Shown piece by piece: positions 32,503 to 39,935 of a stretch of 64,000 nucleotides of DNA. Location: contig NZ_JAUSXV010000001.1 in the NCBI RefSeq assembly GCF_030816295.1, forward strand, positions 3,844,001 through 3,908,000, in the 5' to 3' direction. Source of the DNA: Microbacterium natoriense (GTDB lineage: Bacteria; Actinomycetota; Actinomycetes; Actinomycetales; Microbacteriaceae). The first letter of the stretch is position 1; every line of letters begins with the position of its first letter. The notes beneath the pieces were generated by a model that saw only the letters and a list, made by a program, of their open reading frames with translations, was not told the origin of the DNA and made no database searches. Position numbers and translations under genes: made by a program.

Positions 32503-34212
32503 ATGTTCAACGTGCATGAAGCCTCCATCGCCGATCTGCGGCGCGCGCTCGAATCGGGTCGGACCACGGCGGTCGAACTCGTCGAGGCGTACCGGGCCCG
32601 CATCGCCGCCTACGACGCACCCGGCACCGTGACCGCGCTGAACGCCGTCGTGGTGCACAACCCCGACGCACGCGCCGAAGCCGAAGCGTCCGATGCCCGC
32701 CGTGCGGCCGGCCAGACGCGCGGCCCGCTCGACGGCATCCCTTACACCGCCAAGGACAGCTACCTGGTCACGGGGCTCACGGCCGCATCCGGCAGCCCCG
32801 CTTTCCGGGACCTCGTGGCGCAGCGCGACGCCTTCACGATCGAGCGCCTCCGCGCCGGAGGAGCGATCTGCCTGGGTCTGACGAACATGCCGCCCATGGC
32901 CAACGGCGGCATGCAGCGCGGCGTCTACGGTCGCGCGGAGAGCCCGTACAACGCCGGCTTCCTCACCGCCCCCTTCGCATCGGGCTCGTCGAACGGGTCC
33001 GGCACCGCGACGGCGGCCAGCTTCGCGGCCTTCGGCCTCGGCGAGGAGACGTGGTCGAGCGGCCGGGGACCTGCGACGAACAACGCGCTGTGCGCCTACA
33101 CGCCCTCGCGCGGCGTCATCTCGACGCGCGGCAACTGGCCGCTCGTGCCCACGATGGACGTCGTGGTGCCGCACGCGCGCACCATGGCCGATCTGCTCGA
33201 GATCCTCGACGTGATCGTCGCCGACGACGCCGAGACCCGAGGCGACTTCTGGCGCTCGCAGCCGTGGGTTCCGCTGCCGTCGGCATCCGACATCCGCCCT
33301 GGCTCCTACCCGGCCCTCGCGGCATCTGCGTCGCTGAGCGGCGCCCGCATCGGCATCCCGCGCATGTACATCAACGCGGATCCGGATGCCGGCAACGCCG
33401 AGAATCCCGGCATCGGCGGGCCGACCGGGCAGCGCATCGAGACGCGGGCGTCGGTGATCGAGCGCTGGGAAGCTGCGCGCCGCGACCTCGAAGCGGCCGG
33501 CGCAACGGTCGTCGAGGTCGATTTCCCCGTCGTCTCGAACTACGAGGGCGACCGCCCGGGGGCTCCGACGATCGCGACCCGCGGTCTGGTGTCTCCCGAG
33601 TATCTGAGGCGCGAGATCGTCGACCTGTCGGCATGGGGCTGGGAGGACTTCCTGCAGGCCAACGGCGACCTTGACCTCTCGACGCTCGCCGACGTCGACG
33701 GCGCCGCGATCTTCCCGCACCCGGCGGGCGCGCTGCCCGACCGCTACACCGGCTTCGACGACGACATCGCCGAGTACCCGGGCTGGGTGCGCGAGCACCC
33801 GGGCATCGGATTCCTCGACATGCCGGAGCTCGAGGGCGGGCTGCGCGGTCTGGAGGAGACCCGTCGCGTCGATCTCGAGGAGTGGATGGATTCTCTCGGC
33901 CTGGATACCGTCGTCTTCCCCGCCGTCGCCGACGTCGGCCCCGCAGACATGGACGTGAACGAGGCGTCGGCCGATCTCGGCTGGCGCAACGGCACCTGGA
34001 TCGCGAACGGCAACCTCGCCGTGCGCCATCTCGGCATCCCGACGGTCACGGTGCCGATGGGACTGATGGCCGACATCGGGATGCCGATCGGCCTCACCTT
34101 CGCCGGCCGCGCCTACGACGACGTGAAGCTGCTGGCTCTGGCCGCGGCGTTCGAGGCGGCAGGCGCTCCGGGTTCCCGCCGCACTCCCCCGCCCCGCACG
34201 CCGGCGCTGTAG
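32503..34212 (+). CDS. Amidase-signature family protein
   Basis: A 569-residue hydrolase of the amidase signature family (Ser-cisSer-Lys triad). The catalytic Lys is near residue 83 in GIPYTAKDSYLV, and the Ser-rich stretch is near 162 (FASGSSNGSGTATAASFAAF), with the nucleophile region GEETWSSGRGPATNN immediately after. The family hydrolyses amides, including glutamyl-tRNA amides, fatty amides and allophanate; this specific substrate is unknown. The usual GGSSGG core is changed to SGSSNGSG, which occurs in non-GatA members. Start ATG 32503 follows AAGGACTCACG. It sits between agmatine deiminase and the kynurenine operon. Confidence 0.85.
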   Translation: MFNVHEASIADLRRALESGRTTAVELVEAYRARIAAYDAPGTVTALNAVVVHNPDARAEAEASDARRAAGQTRGPLDGIPYTAKDSYLVTGLTAASGSPAFRDLVAQRDAFTIERLRAGGAICLGLTNMPPMANGGMQRGVYGRAESPYNAGFLTAPFASGSSNGSGTATAASFAAFGLGEETWSSGRGPATNNALCAYTPSRGVISTRGNWPLVPTMDVVVPHARTMADLLEILDVIVADDAETRGDFWRSQPWVPLPSASDIRPGSYPALAASASLSGARIGIPRMYINADPDAGNAENPGIGGPTGQRIETRASVIERWEAARRDLEAAGATVVEVDFPVVSNYEGDRPGAPTIATRGLVSPEYLRREIVDLSAWGWEDFLQANGDLDLSTLADVDGAAIFPHPAGALPDRYTGFDDDIAEYPGWVREHPGIGFLDMPELEGGLRGLEETRRVDLEEWMDSLGLDTVVFPAVADVGPADMDVNEASADLGWRNGTWIANGNLAVRHLGIPTVTVPMGLMADIGMPIGLTFAGRAYDDVKLLALAAAFEAAGAPGSRRTPPPRTPAL

Positions 34213-34262
34213 TCCGCTGGCGGGCACTGCGCGTCTCGAGCCCCGGCGTCTACGCTGAGCGC

Positions 34263-34472
34263 ATGGCCCTCAGCGCGTTCTTCTTCACGCTCTTCCTGAA
34301 CGTCGTGTTCTGGAGCGTTGTCGCCGTTCTGCTCCTCAGCGCCGCCTTCGCCGTCGTCTGGCTGATCACGGCGGTGATCCTCGGCGTCCTCGAGACCCGT
34401 CGGATGCGCCTCGAACCCGAAACGGAGCACGACGTCGACGTGGAGGATCTGTTTAACATTTCACCTCTGTGA
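34263..34472 (+). CDS. Small two-segment membrane protein, 69 residues
   Basis: Residues 4-42 are almost entirely hydrophobic (FFFTLFLNVVFWSVVAVLLL then AAFAVVWLITAVILGVLE), enough for two short membrane helices or one long hairpin, followed by an acidic tail (EPETEHDVDVEDL). The ATG follows TACGCT by six bases, a leaderless arrangement. Its 3' end contains one arm of the inverted repeat proposed as the kynA operator. Function unknown. Confidence 0.65.
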   Translation: MALSAFFFTLFLNVVFWSVVAVLLLSAAFAVVWLITAVILGVLETRRMRLEPETEHDVDVEDLFNISPL

Positions 34473-34496
34473 CGCTCGCCACGAAAGTGATATGTT
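34455..34496. promoter_or_regulatory. Inverted repeat over the kynA promoter
   Basis: AACATTTCAC (34455-34464) and GTGATATGTT (34487-34496) are inverted copies with one mismatch, 22 bases apart. The right arm contains TATGTT, the -10-like box six bases before the kynA ATG. A PaaX-family regulator is encoded at the end of this operon, so autogenous control through this site is plausible. Confidence 0.5.
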
Positions 34497-34502
34497 CGGG
34501 GC

Positions 34503-35354
34503 ATGAGCACTGAGAACGAGCGCGCGCTCGAAGACGGCATCGTCACCGACCTGACGGGCCGGATGACCTACGGGTCGTATCTGGCTCTCGATCAGCTGCT
34601 CACCGCGCAGCACCCGGTCAGCACCCCCGAGCATCACGACGAGATGCTGTTCATCATCCAGCACCAGACAACCGAGCTCTGGCTCAAGCAGCTGCTGCAC
34701 GAGCTGTCCTCCGCCCGCCGGCTGCTCGCGAGCGACGATCTGCGAGAAGCGCTCAAGCGGGTCGCCCGCATCAAGAAGATTCAAGACGTGATGACCCAGC
34801 AGTGGTCGATCCTGGCGACCCTCACCCCCACCGAGTACGCACAGTTCCGCGGCTCGCTCGGCAGCTCCTCCGGCTTCCAGTCCGTGCAGTACCGCGCGGT
34901 CGAGTTCGCCCTCGGCAACAAGAACGAGAAGATGCTCAGCGTCTTCCGCGATCACCCGGCGAACCTCGCGCTGCTGACGGCCGAGTGGGAGAAGCCGACG
35001 CTGTACGACGAGTTCCTGCGGTACGCATCGCGCCGCGGCCTGCCGGTGCCCGCCGAGATCCTCGACCGCGACGTGCACGAGCCCTACCGCGAGACCCCCG
35101 AGCTCGTGCCCGCGATCCGCGAGATCTACGTGAATCCGCAGCAGCACTGGGACCTGTACGAAGCCTGCGAGGACCTCGTCGACCTCGAGGACAACTTCCA
35201 GTTCTGGCGCTTCCGTCATCTCAAGACGGTCTCGCGCACGATCGGCATGAAGATCGGCACCGGCGGGTCGAGCGGCGTCGGTTTCCTGCAGCGCGCGCTC
35301 GAGCTGACATTCTTCCCCGAGCTGTACACCGTGCGCACCGAGATCGGCGGCTGA
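34503..35354 (+). CDS. kynA: Tryptophan 2,3-dioxygenase
   Basis: A 283-residue heme enzyme that opens the indole ring of tryptophan to N-formylkynurenine, the first step of the kynurenine route. Conserved segments: MTYGSYLALDQLLTAQHP, DEMLFIIQHQTTELWLKQLL (distal-side residues), FRGSLGSSSGFQSVQYRAVE (substrate-binding loop), and RFRHLKTVSRTIGMKIGTGG with the proximal heme His. Length matches bacterial TDO. The ATG lies six bases after TATGTT, so the transcript is probably leaderless. The stop overlaps the next ATG by one base (TGATG). Confidence 0.95.
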   Translation: MSTENERALEDGIVTDLTGRMTYGSYLALDQLLTAQHPVSTPEHHDEMLFIIQHQTTELWLKQLLHELSSARRLLASDDLREALKRVARIKKIQDVMTQQWSILATLTPTEYAQFRGSLGSSSGFQSVQYRAVEFALGNKNEKMLSVFRDHPANLALLTAEWEKPTLYDEFLRYASRRGLPVPAEILDRDVHEPYRETPELVPAIREIYVNPQQHWDLYEACEDLVDLEDNFQFWRFRHLKTVSRTIGMKIGTGGSSGVGFLQRALELTFFPELYTVRTEIGG

Positions 35355-36214
35355 TGCAGACCCTCCCGCACGAGGATGGCACGGTGATCGGCGGCTTCAC
35401 CGATCACCACGTGCATCTGCAGCTCGTCGACCACACCCTGCTGGCCGGATCGCGGCTCGGGAGGGTCGTCGATCTGGGCGGGAATCCGCGTTTCGTCTCG
35501 TCGCTGCGCTCCTCGCTCAACGACCAGTCACACGTCCGCAGAACGTCGATCGAGTTCGCCGGCGCGTTCCTCACTGCGGTCGGCGGCTATCCCTCCGACC
35601 GCTCCTGGGCACCCGCAGGCTCGTTCCGCGAGATCGCGGACAGAGCGGATGCCGCATCCGCCGTCGCCGAGATGGCGGATGCCGGCGCCTCCCGCATCAA
35701 GGTCGCGAGCAACAGCACCGCCGGGCCCGTCTTCGACGACGACATGTTCCGCGCCATCGTCGGACTCTCCGCGGCACGCGGCCTGCCGGTCGTCGCCCAC
35801 GCGGAGGGCGTCGGCGAGGCACAGCGCACCGTCCGCCTGGGGGCCGCGATCCTCGCGCACGCTCCCTTCACCGAGCGGCTCTCGGACCACGAGATCGGAG
35901 AGCAGGCGGCATCCGTCTCCTGGATCTCGACCCTCTCGATCCACGACGAAGCCGCCCTGGCGACCGCGATCGACAACGTCCGCCGCTTCCACGCGGCGGG
36001 CGGCGCCGTGCTGTACGGCACCGACATGGGCAACGGTCCGACTCCGGTCGATCTGAATCGCTACGAGATCGACGCGCTGCGCGAGGCCGGCATCGACGGC
36101 GCCGACCTGCTGCGGACCCTCGATCCCGTCGATCCCTCCCATCCGGCATCCGTCCGCCTGCTCCTCCCCGCCGGCGATGCCGACCCGTTCCACGCACAGA
36201 TCCTGAAGGTGTGA
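35354..36214 (+). CDS. Amidohydrolase-family protein of the kyn operon, with in-frame repeat insert
   Basis: A 286-residue metal-dependent hydrolase: GFTDHHVHLQL (metal His-x-His, about 14-24), RIKVASNSTAGPVFDDDMF, VVAHAEG (His) and LYGTDMGNGP (metal Asp) are all present. It lies between kynA and kynU and overlaps kynA by one base, exactly where a kynurenine formamidase is needed; no KynB-type formamidase is in the operon. It may therefore hydrolyse N-formylkynurenine (inference). Codons 46-57 (RFVSSLRSSLND) are an in-frame copy of the dispersed repeat found between other genes, lying between the metal-site strand and SIEFAGAFLTAVGG, so the protein carries an inserted surface loop or is impaired. 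Confidence 0.8.
   Translation: MQTLPHEDGTVIGGFTDHHVHLQLVDHTLLAGSRLGRVVDLGGNPRFVSSLRSSLNDQSHVRRTSIEFAGAFLTAVGGYPSDRSWAPAGSFREIADRADAASAVAEMADAGASRIKVASNSTAGPVFDDDMFRAIVGLSAARGLPVVAHAEGVGEAQRTVRLGAAILAHAPFTERLSDHEIGEQAASVSWISTLSIHDEAALATAIDNVRRFHAAGGAVLYGTDMGNGPTPVDLNRYEIDALREAGIDGADLLRTLDPVDPSHPASVRLLLPAGDADPFHAQILKV
35489..35525 (-). repeat. Dispersed-repeat copy inside the amidohydrolase gene
   Basis: CGTTTCGTCTCGTCGCTGCG then CTCCTCGCTCAACGACC, identical over 37 bases to the intergenic copy at 2566-2602. It begins exactly on a codon boundary of the host gene and carries no stop in that frame. All other copies in the window are intergenic. Confidence 0.9.
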
Positions 36215-36215
36215 C

Positions 36216-37454
36216 ATGACCGACCTGCTCACGACCGCCCGCGCCCTCGACGCCGCCGACCCGCTGGGCTCGCACCTCGACGCCTTCGCCGAGATGCCCG
36301 GTGTCACGGCCTACCTCGACGGCAACTCGCTCGGCCGCCCGCTGCGCGACATCGGCGAGAAGATCTCCGACTTCGTGCGCGGCGATTGGGGCACCCGCCT
36401 GATCCGCTCGTGGGACGAGCAGTGGATGGATCTGCCCGTCGCTCTCGGCGACCGCATCGGCGCGGCCTGCCTGGGTGCCGCCGCAGGGCAGACTGTCGTC
36501 GCCGACTCGACCACCGTGCTGCTGTACAAGCTCTTGCGCTCGGCCACCGCGGAGCGCAAGGACCGGTCCGAGATCGTGATCGAGCGGGGCAACTTCCCCA
36601 CCGATCGCTTCGTCGCCGAGGGCGTCGCGGCCGAGTCCGGCATGACCGTGCGATGGATCAGCGCCGATCCGGTGCAGGGCGTGCAGATCTCCGACATCGC
36701 CGATGCCGTCACCGCGCGCACGGCTCTCGTGGTGCTCAGCCACGTCGACTATCGTTCGGGTGCCCTCGCCGACATGGAGGGCATCACGGCGAAGGTCCAC
36801 GAAGCCGGTGCGCTGATGCTGTGGGACCTGTGCCATTCGGTCGGCGTGATTCCGATGCGGCTCGATGAATGGGGCGTCGACCTCGCCGTGGGCTGCACGT
36901 ACAAGTACCTGAACGGCGGACCGGGCGCCCCGGCCTTCGCCTACGTGCGCGCGGCGCATCACGGCGTGCTTCGTCAGCCGATCCAGGGGTGGATGGGCGC
37001 CGCCGACGTGTTCGCGATGGGACCCGCCTACGTCCCCGACGCCACGATCCGCCAGTTCATCAGCGGAACCCCTCCGGTGCTCGGGATGCTGCCCATGCAG
37101 GGGATGCTCGACCGCATCGAGCAGGCGACGATCGAGGGCGTCCGTGCCAAGTCGAAGACGCTCACCGATCTCGCAGTGCAGGCCTTCGACGAGGTGCTCG
37201 CCCCGCTCGGTGTGCGCCTGCTGAGCCCACGAGATGCAGAACTCCGCGGCGGCCACATCACGATCGGCCATCCCGACTTCCGCGCCGTGACCCAGCGGCT
37301 GTGGGCCGACGGCGTGATCCCCGACTTCCGCTTCCCCGACGGCATCCGTCTGGGTCTCTCGCCTCTGAGCACCTCTCACGTCGAGACCGTGACCGGCGTT
37401 CTGGCCGTGCGCGATGCGCTGCTCCAGGGACCCATCCAGGAACCCACGGGATGA
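36216..37454 (+). CDS. kynU: Kynureninase
   Basis: A 412-residue PLP enzyme that cleaves kynurenine to anthranilate and alanine. The cofactor Lys is near residue 230 in VGCTYKYLNGGPGAPAF, a family signature. YLDGNSLGRPL at the N-terminus, NFPTDRF and LWDLCHSVG (cofactor Asp) also match. Length agrees with the family (about 410-420). It starts one base after the amidohydrolase stop and ends in an ATGA overlap with the PaaX-type regulator gene. With kynA it gives tryptophan to anthranilate; no anthranilate-degrading genes are in the window. Confidence 0.95.
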   Translation: MTDLLTTARALDAADPLGSHLDAFAEMPGVTAYLDGNSLGRPLRDIGEKISDFVRGDWGTRLIRSWDEQWMDLPVALGDRIGAACLGAAAGQTVVADSTTVLLYKLLRSATAERKDRSEIVIERGNFPTDRFVAEGVAAESGMTVRWISADPVQGVQISDIADAVTARTALVVLSHVDYRSGALADMEGITAKVHEAGALMLWDLCHSVGVIPMRLDEWGVDLAVGCTYKYLNGGPGAPAFAYVRAAHHGVLRQPIQGWMGAADVFAMGPAYVPDATIRQFISGTPPVLGMLPMQGMLDRIEQATIEGVRAKSKTLTDLAVQAFDEVLAPLGVRLLSPRDAELRGGHITIGHPDFRAVTQRLWADGVIPDFRFPDGIRLGLSPLSTSHVETVTGVLAVRDALLQGPIQEPTG

Positions 37455-38254
37455 CCCCCGTCTTCGATGACATCGACGCGCGCCCTGGCAGCACCGCCTC
37501 GCTTCTGCGGACTTTCGTCGGCCTGTATCTGCGCCGGCTCGGCGGGTGGATCTCAGCGTCCGCGCTGGTCTCCCTGGCGGGTTCGCTCGGAATCCCCGAG
37601 TCGCAGGCACGCACCGGCGTCACCAGACTCAAGCAGAAGGGCCTGCTGCTCGCCGAGCGCGACGGCGTTCCCGGGTACCTGCTGAACCCCGAGGCCGTGC
37701 CCATGCTGGAGCGCGGCGATCGACGCATCTTCGAGATGCGCGAGATGACGGATGCCGACACGTGGTGCCTCGTGTCGTTCTCGATTCCGGAGAGCGCCAG
37801 GAACGTGCGCCATCAGCTGCGCAAGCGGCTGCAGTTCATCGGGGCGGGAGTCGTGTCATCCGCTCTGTGGATCTGCCCCGGTCATCTGCAGGGCGAGGTG
37901 GAGCAGATCCTCGACGACCTCGATGCGCGACCCTGGGCGACCCTGTTCTCCGCGGCTGCCCCGGTGCCGTCCGGCTCGCTCGTCGAGGCCGCGGCCGACT
38001 GGTGGGATCTGACCGCGCTCCGCGCCGCGCACGAGAGCTTCCAGACGTCCCTCTCGACTCTGCCGGAGGAGCCGTTCGCCGCGTACGTCCATCTGATCGA
38101 CCGCTGGCGCGTGCTGCCCTACACCGACCCTGGACTGCCGCCGGCGATGCTCCCGGCCGATTGGCCGGGAGCATCGAGCTTCCGCGCGTTCGCGCGGCTT
38201 GCGACAGAGAACGCGGGCCCCGCGTGGGAACGGGTTGAGGCGGCTACCCGCTGA
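37451..38254 (+). CDS. PaaX-family transcriptional regulator of the kyn operon
   Basis: A 267-residue protein with the PaaX three-domain layout: an N-terminal winged helix-turn-helix (about 15-80: TFVGLYLRRLGGWISASALV, SQARTGVTRLKQKGLL), a central Cas2-like ferredoxin fold (TWCLVSFSIPESARNVRHQL) and a C-terminal helical domain. PaaX proteins usually repress aromatic catabolism operons and are released by an acyl-CoA or amino-acid-derived ligand. ATGA overlap with kynU makes it part of the same operon. Its likely site is the inverted repeat at 34455-34496. The 3' end overlaps the convergent FBP gene by 11 bases. Confidence 0.88.
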   Translation: MTPVFDDIDARPGSTASLLRTFVGLYLRRLGGWISASALVSLAGSLGIPESQARTGVTRLKQKGLLLAERDGVPGYLLNPEAVPMLERGDRRIFEMREMTDADTWCLVSFSIPESARNVRHQLRKRLQFIGAGVVSSALWICPGHLQGEVEQILDDLDARPWATLFSAAAPVPSGSLVEAAADWWDLTALRAAHESFQTSLSTLPEEPFAAYVHLIDRWRVLPYTDPGLPPAMLPADWPGASSFRAFARLATENAGPAWERVEAATR

Positions 38255-38729
38255 CCTCCGTGAGGAATCCCGAGACGTGCTCCTGCAGGCGCAGGATCCG
38301 CAGGTCCCTGGCCAGCTCGCGGTCGTAGCCCTGATACGCCAGCGGCGGCAGCATCCGGACGTTCCGCGAGCAGCCGAACTCGGCGCAGACCAGAGTGCCG
38401 ACCGCATCGCCCTTGCGTCCGGCGGCGCCTGCCTTGCGGGCGACGAACAGCTGCACGTCATTGCGGAGCGTCACGTCTTCGCACCAGGAGCACTGGCCGC
38501 GCGCAGCGAGCCGCTGCTCGGCTCGCTGCAGGAAGATGCCGACGGGGTCGTCTTCGAGCCGGGCGACGACATAGGCGCGGCGGGGCAGCTTGGGATCGAC
38601 CCAGCCGAGATAGTCGAGCTTGTCGAAGTCGATGTCGGCGAAGCCGACGGGAAGGTTGAGGTCTGCGACCTCTTTGCGGGAGGCGTTGATGAAGGACGCG
38701 CGGATGGCGCGCTCGTCGAGGGGACGCAT
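38244..38729 (-). CDS. FBP domain protein (EF-G-binding/treble-clef zinc finger)
   Basis: A 161-residue protein like the actinobacterial FBP-domain family (FusB/EF-G-binding-protein-like C-terminal zinc finger). Zinc ligands are visible as CSWCEDV (about 80-86) and CAEFGCSRNVR (about 115-125). The N-terminal MRPLDERAIRASFINASRKE starts the family domain. Related FusB proteins bind elongation factor G and rescue it from fusidic acid; whether this protein does so is inference. It converges on the PaaX gene. Confidence 0.78.
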   Translation of the reverse strand: MRPLDERAIRASFINASRKEVADLNLPVGFADIDFDKLDYLGWVDPKLPRRAYVVARLEDDPVGIFLQRAEQRLAARGQCSWCEDVTLRNDVQLFVARKAGAAGRKGDAVGTLVCAEFGCSRNVRMLPPLAYQGYDRELARDLRILRLQEHVSGFLTEVSG

Positions 38730-38916
38730 GAGTGATGAGTGCTTTCGTGAGAAGGATGGAGGTGGGTACGTCTCAGCGCCGGCGACGGGGGTTCCGCCTC
38801 CGGCTGATCCTCAGCCTCTGCCCGCGGCGCTGAACGCGCCTGCGGCTCCGTTCCGCGCCGGGAGGGCGCTCATCGAGAACAACACGCGTCGATCCTACGC
38901 CTCTTTGTTTCACTGC

Positions 38917-38944
38917 GTGTCGGATGCGCTTCCCGATCCGACAC
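38917..38944. promoter_or_regulatory. Operator-like inverted repeat
   Basis: GTGTCGGAT-N10-ATCCGACAC, perfect 9-bp arms. It is immediately upstream of a TACTCT box (38953-38958) and 47 bases before the 38991 gene, overlapping its expected -35 region, so a repressor site is plausible. The remaining part of the 261-bp gap back to 38729 shows nothing else recognisable. Confidence 0.5.
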
Positions 38945-38990
38945 GCCCGACCTACTCTTGCGGGAACGCCTCGACCGACAGGAGAAACCC

Positions 38991-39338
38991 GTGTCCACGC
39001 CGCAGAACTTCCTTCCGCCCCTTCAGGTGCGTGAGCGTTCGGCGTGCATGTGCTCGCGCGGTGAGATCTGCTCCTCGTTCGCCTCCGGTCACGGCCTGCA
39101 CCTGATCCAGGCGCGGCTCGCCTCGGCGACGCCATCGGAGTGGGTCGACGCGATCGTCGAGCGAGCGGATGCCGCGACCGGCGAACTCGTCGTACGCACG
39201 CTCGAGGGCGACGCGCACGCGCTGTGGAACGCCACCGGCGCTGCGCTCGAAGCAGCGCCGGGCAGCCCGGTCGCTCTGCACGTGCGCTACGGCGTGCTGG
39301 CGGTCGGCCGCACGCAGTTCAACGTCGCCTCCGTCTGA
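38991..39338 (+). CDS. Conserved hypothetical protein, 115 residues
   Basis: Not recognised. GTG 38991 follows an ACAGGAG site. Residues 18-28 contain SACMCSRGEICS with three Cys, and the remainder reads as a small beta-rich domain (WVDAIVERADAATGELVVRT, SPVALHVRYGVLAVGR). No signal peptide or membrane segment is present. The neighbouring gene is a Met/Cys-rich copper-type protein on the other strand, which makes a metal-linked role conceivable, but nothing in the sequence proves it. Confidence 0.6.
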   Translation: MSTPQNFLPPLQVRERSACMCSRGEICSSFASGHGLHLIQARLASATPSEWVDAIVERADAATGELVVRTLEGDAHALWNATGAALEAAPGSPVALHVRYGVLAVGRTQFNVASV

Positions 39339-39345
39339 GGGCTCG

Positions 39346-39747
39346 TCAGGCGGACGCCATCATCATGTCCTTCATGGCCATGCAGGCGTCCATGCAGGCC
39401 TTGCACGACTGAGCGCACATCCGGCAGACGTCGCTGTCATCGGCATGCATCATGCACATGTCCATGCAGGTCTGGCACATCGCGATGCAGGCGTCGAGCA
39501 TCGACATCATCGAGGCCGGCGTCATGCCCTGCATCCGCATCATGGAGCGCATCATCGTGTTGCACATGTCTGCACAGTTCATGCATGCGGGGGCGCAGTC
39601 CATCATCTGCGTCGAGCAGACGGTGCACGCCTGTTCACACGCCGAACACGCGTCCATGCACGCCTGCATGACAGACATGTCCATCATCGCCATGTCAGGC
39701 ATCGACATCATGTTCTTGGACATGGCGCCCATCATCATCGAGTCCAT
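39346..39747 (-). CDS. Four-helix-bundle copper-binding protein (Csp/DUF326 type)
   Basis: A 133-residue protein with an extreme composition, roughly 39 Met and 18 Cys. Cys recur at helix-face spacings (CMDACSACEQACTVC, CMNCADMC, CIAMCQTCMDMC, CRMCAQSCKACMDAC), the pattern of Csp copper-storage four-helix bundles and DUF326 proteins, which bind many Cu(I) ions inside the bundle. There is no Tat or Sec signal, so a cytosolic store like Csp3 is likely. The N-terminal 25 residues are an added Met-rich stretch (MDSMMMGAMSKNMMSMPDMA) resembling methionine motifs of copper transporters. No copper regulator or ATPase is nearby. Confidence 0.88.
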   Translation of the reverse strand: MDSMMMGAMSKNMMSMPDMAMMDMSVMQACMDACSACEQACTVCSTQMMDCAPACMNCADMCNTMMRSMMRMQGMTPASMMSMLDACIAMCQTCMDMCMMHADDSDVCRMCAQSCKACMDACMAMKDMMMASA

Positions 39748-39859
39748 CGCACACCGCTCTCGTCTCGGGTCAGCGGGCGGAATCGTCCGCTTGCCGCCAG
39801 AGTAGTCCTCGCCGCTCGCCGCGTCGATGGGTGATCCCTAGACGGACGCGAAGCCGGAT

Positions 39860-39898
39860 GTCAATCCCGTCGTGATCACGCGAGTCTCGTGCGACAGT
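39860..39898 (+). promoter_or_regulatory. Shared GTCAA-N28-nAnnnT promoter element, csbD-like gene
   Basis: GTCAATCCCGT at 39860-39870, then GACAGT at 39893-39898, 28 bases after GTCAA. It is 38 bases upstream of the CsbD ATG. It is the most diverged of the six elements but keeps the exact spacing. Confidence 0.5.
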
Positions 39899-39935
39899 GG
39901 CCGTTCCACTGATCGCTTCGCGAAAGGAGCACACC

